Of a DNA stretch of 64,000 nucleotides, positions 50,939-58,930 are shown piece by piece. The position numbers and the translations under genes were made by a program. The stretch is from Vibrio rhodolitus. Lineage in GTDB: Bacteria > Pseudomonadota > Gammaproteobacteria > Enterobacterales > Vibrionaceae. Numbering within the stretch: position 1 is the first letter of the stretch; each line of letters opens with the position of its first letter. The notes under the pieces are model-generated. The model made no database searches and had not been told where the DNA came from. It saw only the letters and a list, made by a program, of their open reading frames with translations. The stretch spans positions 17,930 through 81,929 of the forward strand of contig NZ_QLYZ01000021.1 of assembly GCF_003350325.1 (NCBI RefSeq), written 5' to 3'.

Positions 50939-52366
50939 ATGAACAGTGCAGTAGAAGCTCAATTAGCTGAGTTAGGGATCGAGGGATACCTAAAACAACA
51001 CCAGTACAAGTCACTACTTAGATTCCTAACGTGTGGCTCAGTGGACGATGGCAAGAGTACTTTGATCGGTCGCTTACTCCATGATTCAAAACAAATTTAT
51101 GAAGATCAATTGGCCGCGGTGCACTCAGACAGCCAACGAGTGGGTACCACGGGTGAGCGCCCGGATTTAGCGCTGTTAGTTGATGGTTTGCAGGCTGAAC
51201 GCGAGCAAGGCATCACTATTGATGTCGCGTACCGTTATTTTTCGACGCAGAAGCGTAAATTCATCATTGCGGATACGCCAGGGCATGAGCAATACACGCG
51301 TAACATGGCAACCGGAGCATCGACTTGTGATGTCGCGGTGATCTTGATTGATGCGCGTAAAGGTGTGCTGGATCAAACCCGTCGCCATTCGTTTATTTCT
51401 AATCTGTTGGGACTGAAGCACTTTGTGGTGGCAGTCAACAAAATGGATCTGGTGGATTATTCACAAGATCGCTTTGAGCAGATCCGCGATGAATACCTAG
51501 AGTTTTCGAAAAACCTTCATGGTGAAATTGATATTCAAATCATCCCGCTATCGGCATTAGAAGGCGACAACGTGGTGGAAGCTAGTCCGAAAATGAGTTG
51601 GTTTGAAGGTAAACCACTACTGGATATTCTTGAAAGCATCGATGTCGATCAAGAAAAAGAAGTCGGTGAATTCCGCTTCCCAATCCAATACGTTAACCGT
51701 CCGAACCTCGATTTTCGCGGTTTTGCTGGCACGATTGCTTCCGGCAGCGTGAGTGTGGGTGATCAAGTGACGGCTCTGCCATCGGGTAAGAGCTCTAAAG
51801 TTGCACGCATTGTGACGTTTGATGGTGACCTAGAAACTGCACATGCTGGTCAAGCAGTGACGCTAACCTTGGCAGATGAGATTGATATCAGTCGTGGTGA
51901 TCTCTTGGTGCTTAACCAAGCTGAGGTGACTTCGAGTAACCACTTACTTGCTGATGTGGTGTGGATGACAGAACAACCGCTGCAACCTGGTCGTGAATAC
52001 GACATCAAGATTGCCGGCAAAAAAACAGTAGGGCGCGTTGAAGCGATTCGCCATCAGTACGATATCAACAATCTTTCGACTCACAGTGCTGCTGAGTTGC
52101 CACTTAACGGGATTGGTTTGTGTGAGTGGAGCCTAACCGAATCTGTAGCTTTAGATAGCTATACCGAGTGCCAAGATACCGGTGGCTTTGTGGTGATTGA
52201 TCGTCTCACTAACGTCACGGTGGGGGCGGGGTTAGTGCGTGAGAGCTTGAGTCAGATTGAGCAAAAAGCTGGCGATTTTTCTGCCTTTGAAGTTGAGCTT
52301 AACGCGTTAGTTCGTAAGCATTTCCCTCACTGGGGTGCGAAGGATCTTTCACAGTTATTGAAGTAG
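50939..52366 (+). CDS. cysN: Sulfate adenylyltransferase subunit 1 (CysN)
   Basis: A GTPase of 475 residues, without the fused CysC domain of some bacteria. It has the GTPase motifs GSVDDGKSTLIGR, DTPGHEQY and NKMDLVD, and EF-Tu-like domains 2 and 3. GTP hydrolysis drives the ATP-sulfurylase reaction with CysD. Confidence 0.97.
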   Translation: MNSAVEAQLAELGIEGYLKQHQYKSLLRFLTCGSVDDGKSTLIGRLLHDSKQIYEDQLAAVHSDSQRVGTTGERPDLALLVDGLQAEREQGITIDVAYRYFSTQKRKFIIADTPGHEQYTRNMATGASTCDVAVILIDARKGVLDQTRRHSFISNLLGLKHFVVAVNKMDLVDYSQDRFEQIRDEYLEFSKNLHGEIDIQIIPLSALEGDNVVEASPKMSWFEGKPLLDILESIDVDQEKEVGEFRFPIQYVNRPNLDFRGFAGTIASGSVSVGDQVTALPSGKSSKVARIVTFDGDLETAHAGQAVTLTLADEIDISRGDLLVLNQAEVTSSNHLLADVVWMTEQPLQPGREYDIKIAGKKTVGRVEAIRHQYDINNLSTHSAAELPLNGIGLCEWSLTESVALDSYTECQDTGGFVVIDRLTNVTVGAGLVRESLSQIEQKAGDFSAFEVELNALVRKHFPHWGAKDLSQLLK

Positions 52367-52384
52367 TGAAGTGACTACAATCTG

Positions 52385-52405
52385 GTGCCGCCGTAGGTGC
52401 GGCAC
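52385..52405 (+). repeat. Hairpin between cysN and the permease gene
   Basis: GTGCCGC and GCGGCAC form a perfect 7-bp stem around a 7-base loop, without a T-run; probably an mRNA stability element. Confidence 0.45.
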
Positions 52406-52432
52406 TGATATTGGATCAAGTAAGGACGCGGT

Positions 52433-54157
52433 ATGTGGCAACAAGGATTTGTGTTGGCTATCTTACTCGGCATTGTCACATGCCTTGTAGCCACCCGTAT
52501 AAAGCCGAGTTTTATTTTCGCAGGTGCTGCATTTATTGCTTTTCTTGCTGGGATGATCGAACTCAATGAAGTGGCAACCAACTTCACCAATTCCTCACTG
52601 TTAACCTTAGTGTTGTTGATCCTCGCATCCGCGGCATTAGAGAAAACCCTGCTCATCAGCTGGGTGAGCCGCAGCCTATCTACTGGGCGTTTAGGCTCTG
52701 TGGTGGCAAAAATGGGGGTATCGACCGCGTTATTGTCCTCTTTTACCAACAATACCGCAGTCGTGGTGTCGTTAATTGGTGCGATTAAGCGTAATCAGCA
52801 ACATGCGCCATCGAAGTTATTGATCCCACTTTCTTATGCAGCGATCTTAGGTGGCACCTTAACCTTGATCGGCACATCGACTAACTTGATCATCAACAGC
52901 TTTGTTGAAGATGCAGGCTTGCCAAGTTTAGGATTTTTTACCCCAACAATGATCGGTTTGTCGGTATTGTTTGGTGGCTTGTTGATCCTAATTCCTCTCA
53001 GTTATTTATTGCCGAATTACGACGATCAATCGCAAGATGATTTGCCCTATTTTCTTGAAGCGAAAGTCGAGCCAGGATCGCCTCTCGTTGGGCGCAGTAT
53101 CACCGAGAATAAACTCAGGGCGTTGCGTAAGCTTTTCTTAGCCGAAGTGATCCGCGATGGCAAAACCATGCCCTCGGTTGATCCGGAATTTATTCTGCAT
53201 GCCAATGACAGACTATTGTTTTGTGGTGACATAGAAAGTGTCGCCACGCTGCAAGAGATCCAAGGCTTAACCTTGTTTGGTCAGCATCACCTGAACGGAC
53301 AAAGTTTTGTCGAGGTGGTGGTGAGCTCATCGGCGAGCTTTTGCAATAAAACCTTAAAGACGAGTCGTTTTCGTGATCGATTTGATGCGGTGGTGGTGGC
53401 AATCCGCCGTGGTCATGAGCGTTTAGAGGGCGGACTGGGTAATATCACGCTCAATGCCGGCGATACCTTAGTGCTGGTACCTGGAAAACGCTTTGAGGCA
53501 GAGCGCCGTGCTCACCGCAAAGAGTTTGTCTTGGTCAATGATCTCGACTCGAGCGCACGTCTCGACTTCCAAAAATCCACCACGGTATTGCTCGGTTTTA
53601 GCGCCGTCATCGCCCTCGCATTGCTTGAGTGGGTGCCGTTAATCAAAGGCTTGGCGGTTTTTCTTCTCGCAACGCTGTTTCTCGGTATTGTGCAGTTGAG
53701 TGAACTGCGCCGCCGCTTCCCTGTGGATATTGTCGTTATCGTGGGTTCAGCGTTGTCGATTGCCCAACTGATGCTCTCATCTGGTTTATCGGTCAAGTTG
53801 GGGCAGATGTTTATCGAAACCTTTAACGGTTGGGGAGTGTTTGGCGCGCTGGTGGCAACATATTTACTGACGCTGATCTTAACCGAACTGGTGACCAACA
53901 ATGCCGCTGCTGCGCTCGCTTTTCCCATTGGCTACAGTATGGCGATTGGCTATGGTGTCGACCCAATGCCTTTTGTGATGGCAGTTTTGTTTGGTGCTAG
54001 TGCGAGCTTTATTTCCCCTTACGGTTATCAAACCAACTTATTGGTTTATAGCGTAGGCAATTACAAATTATCCGATTATGTACGAGTTGGGATCCCGATT
54101 TCTATTGTTTACTCAGTGCTGGTACTGGCATTGATCCCACTCTTTTTCCCGTATTAA
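52433..54157 (+). CDS. SLC13/DASS-family permease with two RCK_C domains, likely sulfate transporter
   Basis: A 574-residue membrane protein. About five helices come first (LAILLGIVTCLVATRIKPS onward), then two RCK_C/TrkA-C domains in the cytoplasm (residues about 207-290 and 300-362), then five or six further helices. The SNNTAVVVSL-type and LVTNNAAAALAFPIGYS motifs are DASS re-entrant loops. It lies between cysN and cysC, so sulfate uptake is likely but not proven. It has GGACGCGG before the ATG. Confidence 0.82.
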   Translation: MWQQGFVLAILLGIVTCLVATRIKPSFIFAGAAFIAFLAGMIELNEVATNFTNSSLLTLVLLILASAALEKTLLISWVSRSLSTGRLGSVVAKMGVSTALLSSFTNNTAVVVSLIGAIKRNQQHAPSKLLIPLSYAAILGGTLTLIGTSTNLIINSFVEDAGLPSLGFFTPTMIGLSVLFGGLLILIPLSYLLPNYDDQSQDDLPYFLEAKVEPGSPLVGRSITENKLRALRKLFLAEVIRDGKTMPSVDPEFILHANDRLLFCGDIESVATLQEIQGLTLFGQHHLNGQSFVEVVVSSSASFCNKTLKTSRFRDRFDAVVVAIRRGHERLEGGLGNITLNAGDTLVLVPGKRFEAERRAHRKEFVLVNDLDSSARLDFQKSTTVLLGFSAVIALALLEWVPLIKGLAVFLLATLFLGIVQLSELRRRFPVDIVVIVGSALSIAQLMLSSGLSVKLGQMFIETFNGWGVFGALVATYLLTLILTELVTNNAAAALAFPIGYSMAIGYGVDPMPFVMAVLFGASASFISPYGYQTNLLVYSVGNYKLSDYVRVGIPISIVYSVLVLALIPLFFPY

Positions 54158-54168
54158 AGGACTAAACC

Positions 54169-54786
54169 ATGACAACAGAAACCAATTTCAAAGACGAGAA
54201 CATAGTGTGGCATCAGCACACCGTTGATAAAAGCTTTCGTGCCAACTTGAAGCAGCAAAAGCCGGTAGTGCTTTGGTTTACGGGATTATCAGGAGCTGGT
54301 AAATCGACCATCGCTGGTGCGCTGGAGAATAAGTTGGCAGAACTTGGTTACCATACTTACTTGTTGGATGGCGACAACGTGCGCCATGGCTTGTGCAGTG
54401 ACTTAGGTTTTTCAGAACAAGACCGCCGTGAAAACATTCGCCGTATTGGTGAGTTGGCTAAACTGATGGCAGATGCAGGGCTGATTGTGCTCTCGGCATT
54501 TATTTCTCCTCACCGAGCAGAGCGCCAGTTAGTACGTGATTTATTGCCTGAAGGTGAGTTTCTCGAGGTTTTCGTCAACACTTCTCTTGATGTGTGTGAG
54601 CAACGAGACCCTAAGGGGTTATACAAAAAGGCTCGCGCAGGGGAGATCCCTAACTTTACCGGTATCGACTCAGAGTACGAGGCACCACTAAAGCCGGAGA
54701 TTGATTTGCCAGCCGGTGAATTACCGATTGAGGCGTTGGTTGAGCAATGTATTGAGGCACTCAAGCAGCGCAAGGTTATTAACTAA
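54169..54786 (+). CDS. cysC: Adenylylsulfate kinase (CysC)
   Basis: A 205-residue kinase that turns APS into PAPS. The P-loop GLSGAGKSTI, the DGDNVRHGLCSDLGFS segment and SAFISPHRAER are intact. It closes the first cys block 11 bases after the permease gene. Confidence 0.97.
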   Translation: MTTETNFKDENIVWHQHTVDKSFRANLKQQKPVVLWFTGLSGAGKSTIAGALENKLAELGYHTYLLDGDNVRHGLCSDLGFSEQDRRENIRRIGELAKLMADAGLIVLSAFISPHRAERQLVRDLLPEGEFLEVFVNTSLDVCEQRDPKGLYKKARAGEIPNFTGIDSEYEAPLKPEIDLPAGELPIEALVEQCIEALKQRKVIN

Positions 54787-54850
54787 AGAATTGCTGTTTT
54801 GTATAAGCGCCGCAGTGAACTAAGCATATTGTGCAGCTTAACTAGTTTTA

Positions 54851-54955
54851 GGTTACCTATGATCTATTTGCTTATCTCACCTTTTCGAGCATTCGGGTTA
54901 CCATGATCTCAAAGCGAGTTGAGCTGAGGATGAAAGGGGATGGGTTACTATGATC
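54851..54955 (+). repeat. Three spaced copies of GGTTAC-ATGATC
   Basis: GGTTACCTATGATC (54851), GGTTACCATGATC (54896) and GGTTACTATGATC (54943) lie 45 and 47 bases apart in the non-coding gap after cysC. Copies 2 and 3 are followed by similar AAAGCGAG and AAAGCTCG words. Each contains a GATC. No open frame of any length runs through them. The 290-base gap holds nothing else but the terminator. Confidence 0.6.
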
Positions 54956-55026
54956 CAAAAGCTCGACAAGCTAGCGCTGCAGTTTTGGGGCTGCCATGTT
55001 GCAAATACTTTCATGTACTAAAACGC

Positions 55027-55057
55027 AAAAAGCTTCCTTGTGACGGGAAGCTTTTTT
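55027..55057. terminator. Terminator between the cysC region and cheX
   Basis: AAAAAGCTTCC and GGAAGCTTTTTT form a stem around an eight-base loop. A and T runs flank it, so it can end cheX (minus strand) and transcripts from the left. Confidence 0.9.
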
Positions 55058-55076
55058 AATTCTTTGTGTTACACCA

Positions 55077-55538
55077 TTATTCGAAACAAATCTCGATAAA
55101 AGCATTACCCCATTGCGAGCTGAATGGCATGATGATAATCGCGCCTTCGCATTTATGGCGAATCGTATGACCTTTGCCTGATACCACGACAGGTGTTGCC
55201 ATATCGAAATCAAAGCCACTTTCAGCGAGGATTCGTTTTGCACCACCAGTTACCATGTTGGTGATTTCACCAACCATATCCGTAACTTCATCGTTTAAGC
55301 CATTTGGACGTTCACCTAGCATGTTTTCCATGATCTCGAGAGCTAGGCTTTCATCAAAGGTAATCGACATAGAACCGCGAGTTTGCGGACCAACCATCCC
55401 GATTAGACCTGACACATCACCACGTGCAATTTCGTCTTTTTTTACACGAGGCTTTTGTGGCTTCAACTCCAGTGAAGCCATCGTTTTTAGTACGTTCATC
55501 AATGAAGCTAAAAACGGATTGACAAATTCAGCGCGCAT
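55077..55538 (-). CDS. cheX: CheX-family chemotaxis phosphatase
   Basis: A 153-residue protein of the CheX/CheC family, which dephosphorylates CheY-P. The E-x2-N phosphatase motif is present in VGEITNMVTGGAK (near residue 91). It is a lone gene 17 bases after zur on the same strand, far from any chemotaxis cluster in this window. Confidence 0.85.
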   Translation of the reverse strand: MRAEFVNPFLASLMNVLKTMASLELKPQKPRVKKDEIARGDVSGLIGMVGPQTRGSMSITFDESLALEIMENMLGERPNGLNDEVTDMVGEITNMVTGGAKRILAESGFDFDMATPVVVSGKGHTIRHKCEGAIIIMPFSSQWGNAFIEICFE

Positions 55539-55555
55539 ATTCTTCTTCTATATCT

Positions 55556-56014
55556 TTACTCTTTAATATCAGATAAGCATGACTGGCATATACCGTGCGA
55601 CTCAATCACGTGATTTGTGATCTTAAAGCCATGTTTTTCTGCATTATTAGCCAACAAGGCTACCAAACTATCATCTTGTAGTTCAATAACGTTACTACAT
55701 TTGTCGCAGATTAGAAGATGCGAGTAATGTTTATGTGCGTTACATGAACAACATTGAATAAAACTGTTAGTTGACTCGACTCGATGAATGAAACCTTGTT
55801 CTAATAAAAAGTCGAGCGCACGATAGACAGTCGGTGGCTTTGCTTGTGGTTCGCTAAGCTTTAATTGTTCTAACAACTCATAGGCACTAGACGCTTTTGG
55901 GCTAGCACAAATTAATTGGAAGACCTGTTTTCGTTGCGACGTAAGTCTTACGCCTCTTGCAGCACAAATCTCTTCGATTTGTTTGATCAGCTCATGGTCC
56001 AAATTTTCCACCAT
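55556..56014 (-). CDS. zur: Zinc uptake regulator Zur (Fur family)
   Basis: A 152-residue repressor of zinc-uptake genes. A winged helix (RLTSQRKQVFQLICAS, KPPTVYRALDFLLEQGFIHRV) is followed by the metal and dimerisation domain with clustered cysteines (QCCSCNAHKHYSH, CDKC, CQSC). The Cys pattern separates it from Fur. A GTG-based frame upstream (56044) is possible; the ATG at 56014 is preferred. It is divergent from dusA and probably co-transcribed with cheX. Confidence 0.88.
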   Translation of the reverse strand: MVENLDHELIKQIEEICAARGVRLTSQRKQVFQLICASPKASSAYELLEQLKLSEPQAKPPTVYRALDFLLEQGFIHRVESTNSFIQCCSCNAHKHYSHLLICDKCSNVIELQDDSLVALLANNAEKHGFKITNHVIESHGICQSCLSDIKE

Positions 56015-56272
56015 AACGATTGGACTTTTTTTACAATATACCACTCAATCACTAGCGGTGTGCATCATTCGCGTCATTATGATAAGACCATCGAGCGACA
56101 ATTTTGCCTCGAGGTGAATCAGTTTGCCGTACTATTGAATCACCTAACTTACCAAAATATCTAGAGAAACGATACAGCCGAAGATAAATTGGCGCGTATC
56201 TTTGGAAGAGATTACAATATTCGCCCTATTTTCTTAGCTTAAATTCTATTCATTAGACTGGAACACAGACTT

Positions 56273-57253
56273 ATGACTCATTCGTGCAAGTTCTCTATCG
56301 CTCCAATGCTCGATTGGACTGATCGTCACTGTCGATACTTTCATCGCTTACTTTCTAGCGAGACGCAGCTGTACACAGAAATGGTGACAACAGGTGCCAT
56401 CATCCATGGTAAGGGCGATTTCCTTGCGTATAACGAAGAAGAACACCCATTAGTGCTGCAACTTGGTGGCTCTAATGCTGCTGATCTTGCTACTTGCGCC
56501 AAGCTGGCGGCGGAACGTGGCTATGATGAGATTAACCTGAACGTGGGTTGTCCTTCTGATCGCGTGCAAAACGGTCGTTTTGGCGCATGTCTAATGGCTG
56601 AGCCTCAGTTGGTGGCTGAATGTGTCGCGGCAATGAAAGAAGTGGTTGATATCCCAGTGACGGTGAAGACCCGTATTGGTATTGATGATCAAGACTCGTA
56701 TGAGTTTTTGACCGACTTCGTTTCCATTGTTTCAGAGAAGGGTGGCTGTGAGCAGTTTACCATTCACGCGCGTAAAGCGTGGTTGTCAGGTTTAAGCCCG
56801 AAAGAGAACCGTGAAATTCCACCATTGGATTACCCACGTGCTTATCAATTGAAGAAAGACTTCTCTCATTTGGTGATTGCCGTAAACGGTGGGGTAAAAA
56901 CACTGCAAGAGACCAAAGAGCATCTACAGCATCTTGATGGTGTAATGGTGGGTCGTGAAGCTTACCAAAACCCATACATCTTGGCAGAAGTGGATCAGCA
57001 AATCTTTGGTCTGGATAAGCCAGTCAAGAAGCGTACTCAAGTAGTGCAAGAGATGTACCCATATATTGAAGCGCAGCTATCAAAAGGCGTTTACTTAGGT
57101 CATATCACTCGCCATATGTTGGGGCTATTCCAAAATATGCCGGGTGCGCGTCAATGGCGTCGTCATATTAGTGAGAATGCGCACAAGCCTGGCTCAGGTA
57201 TCGAAGTGGTTGAAGCGGCATTAGCGAAGATTCCAAAAGAGTTGGATGTGTAA
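56273..57253 (+). CDS. dusA: tRNA-dihydrouridine synthase A
   Basis: A 326-residue flavoenzyme that reduces U20/U20a in tRNA. The FMN-barrel start FSIAPMLDWTDRHCRYF, catalytic Cys in LNVGCPSDRVQNG, and the TVKTRIGIDDQDSYEF and HARKAWLSGLSPKENR segments are typical for DusA. Confidence 0.96.
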   Translation: MTHSCKFSIAPMLDWTDRHCRYFHRLLSSETQLYTEMVTTGAIIHGKGDFLAYNEEEHPLVLQLGGSNAADLATCAKLAAERGYDEINLNVGCPSDRVQNGRFGACLMAEPQLVAECVAAMKEVVDIPVTVKTRIGIDDQDSYEFLTDFVSIVSEKGGCEQFTIHARKAWLSGLSPKENREIPPLDYPRAYQLKKDFSHLVIAVNGGVKTLQETKEHLQHLDGVMVGREAYQNPYILAEVDQQIFGLDKPVKKRTQVVQEMYPYIEAQLSKGVYLGHITRHMLGLFQNMPGARQWRRHISENAHKPGSGIEVVEAALAKIPKELDV

Positions 57254-57296
57254 AATTGACCACCTTGCTTGGTGAAAAATACCAATAGTTATCTAG

Positions 57297-57325
57297 AAAG
57301 CGCTCTCATCAAAGGGCGCTTTTTT
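57297..57325 (+). terminator. dusA terminator
   Basis: AAAGCGC and GCGCTTT form a stem, followed by T residues, 44 bases after dusA. Confidence 0.85.
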
Positions 57326-57368
57326 ATTGTTATGTTAAAAATCAATGTCTTATGTTTGCTTTTAAACT

Positions 57369-57384
57369 TGGCACACTTTCTGCG
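57369..57384 (+). promoter_or_regulatory. Sigma-54 promoter of pspG
   Basis: TGGCACACTTTCTGCG has the -24 GG and -12 GC at the exact spacing of TGGCAC-N5-TTGCA, with one mismatch in the -12 box. It lies 30 bases before the pspG ATG. In E. coli pspG is also driven by sigma-54 with PspF. Confidence 0.85.
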
Positions 57385-57413
57385 ATAGAGGAATTAAAGA
57401 AAGGAGAAACACT

Positions 57414-57623
57414 ATGTTTGAGTTAATCTTTGTTTTAGTTTTTATCGCGACCTTATTGGTTACAGGTGTCACCATGCTCACGGTATTTGCAGCGGTTGGT
57501 TTTGCGTTGGCGGTAATGGTGTTATTGGGGATGGTTGGTGCTGTGCTGAAAATCCTCCCTTGGTTGATTGTGATCGCGATAGGTATCTGGTTTTTCAAAA
57601 ACCATGTATGTAGCTCTCGATAG
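57414..57623 (+). CDS. pspG: Phage shock protein G
   Basis: A 69-residue inner-membrane protein with two membrane helices (residues about 3-25 and 29-63), matching PspG. The first, MFELIFVLVFIATLLVTGV, is typical. It is part of the envelope-stress regulon under PspF/sigma-54. No pspABC genes are present here. Confidence 0.85.
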   Translation: MFELIFVLVFIATLLVTGVTMLTVFAAVGFALAVMVLLGMVGAVLKILPWLIVIAIGIWFFKNHVCSSR

Positions 57624-57685
57624 CGAACTTGGCAAAATGTGATAGGCTCAAAAGAGTCAGAATAAAAACTGAGAGCCTATCCACG

Positions 57686-58342
57686 ATGACTAAAAACATG
57701 TATTGGCTAACCGCAGCCTCGCTGCTGTTATTTTCCAGCTCAGCACTTGCGAGCTCGATTCGCACCACAGTCGGCGCCGATGCATGGTTTGGTGATACCA
57801 AAATAGATGAGCAGCGTCGAGACCACGCCACTGCCCCAAATCTCTTTGTGGCGATTGAGCACGACCAACCTTACTTACCACATGTAAGCTTACGCTATGC
57901 CAGTATTGACGCTGATTATGCGAGCTTCGATAAATATGACTTTTCATTTTATTATCGCCTGCTTGAGCGCGAGCACATGCTGTTTGATGCAGGGGCGACT
58001 CTCACTAAGTACAGTGACACTTCTTATCGCACCAGTATTTCTGCCCAGCCTTCGTACAGTTTCAATGAACTGACTTTTAACTGGTATGCCTACGCCGAAC
58101 TCGCTATCCCAAATACGGACTTAGACATTATTGGTCAGTTTGATTTTGGTGAGAGCAAAGATATTAAAAGAGCCGATGTATTAGCCGGTTTAAAATATCA
58201 AGCCAGCGATGCACTCGCCATTCGCGCCGGTTACCGAGTGGTGGATCTGGAATTTGATGATCTTGCGACGGCTACCCCGGAAGTCTCGGAGTCGTTTATC
58301 TTTATCAATGGCTTCTTCGTTGGTGCCGAGTTTCGCTTTTAA
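57686..58342 (+). CDS. TIGR04219/YfaZ-like outer-membrane beta-barrel protein
   Basis: A 218-residue protein with a signal peptide (MTKNMYWLTAASLLLFSSSALA) and a series of alternating beta strands ending in FFVGAEFRF, an aromatic C terminus of the kind recognised by the BAM complex. It looks like the TIGR04219 small outer-membrane barrel group. Function unknown. The ATG at 57686 is used because the longer frame would put the signal peptide inside. Confidence 0.75.
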   Translation: MTKNMYWLTAASLLLFSSSALASSIRTTVGADAWFGDTKIDEQRRDHATAPNLFVAIEHDQPYLPHVSLRYASIDADYASFDKYDFSFYYRLLEREHMLFDAGATLTKYSDTSYRTSISAQPSYSFNELTFNWYAYAELAIPNTDLDIIGQFDFGESKDIKRADVLAGLKYQASDALAIRAGYRVVDLEFDDLATATPEVSESFIFINGFFVGAEFRF

Positions 58343-58524
58343 CTAAGTGTTAAGGGTAAGGGTTAGTGCAAAGTAGTGTACTTGCTTAATACGCCACTAT
58401 TCGAATCGGTATTCAATTGGCGCTTCTTTATATTTATTCTTCATAAAGTTTGCGTTTTTACTAGCAGTTTTATCGTTATGCACCATGCTTATCAGTACAG
58501 GGAAAGTTACGCAGAGAAGCAAAT

Positions 58525-58764
58525 ATGACGATTAACGAGCTGCGCGTATTATATCGAGATAATCAGTTGGTCGAAGCCATCATAGAACCATCAGCCGAAG
58601 AAGGACTTTGGGTGGTGGAGTTCCGCCATGCTGAAGGCGGCTTTTTATTGCTGACTGATGTACACGGTGAAGAGTGCCACTATGGTAATTTAGATATCGC
58701 CTCTAAATCAGCCATGGCAGTAGGCTTTAACCAAGTGCGTATCGAAGATCAGCGACCGCTGTAA
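58525..58764 (+). CDS. Unrecognised 79-residue protein upstream of cysJ
   Basis: A 79-residue acidic protein (MTINELRVLYRDNQLVEAII...) with no signal peptide, membrane segment or cysteine pair, and a predicted beta-rich fold (LWVVEFRHAEGGFLLLTDVHGEECHYGNL). It lies 166 bases before cysJ in the same direction. I do not recognise the family; no function is proposed. Coding is supported by codon use, length and GAGA upstream of the ATG. Confidence 0.6.
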   Translation: MTINELRVLYRDNQLVEAIIEPSAEEGLWVVEFRHAEGGFLLLTDVHGEECHYGNLDIASKSAMAVGFNQVRIEDQRPL

Positions 58765-58930
58765 CCCCACGACTTTTTGCCTTGCTCAAATGCACCCAGA
58801 GCAGGAGGGCTCGCGTCTAGATTTCACACGCTTTAATTCCAAAAGTTATAAAACATTCACTTCTATTCTTTCTTGTTATTAAAAAGAGTGGTTAATCTAT
58901 CATCACGCAATAAACAGGGATGTCGAGACC

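Noticed and set aside
56045..56272. Zur box in the zur-dusA gap
   Set aside because: No match to GAAATGTTATANTATAACATTTC was seen by eye; a TCATTATGATAAGA word is too weak to call.
58350..58366. Telomere-like TTAAGGGTAAGGGTTAG
   Set aside because: Only two and a half units in a short gap, no linear-replicon context, so probably chance.
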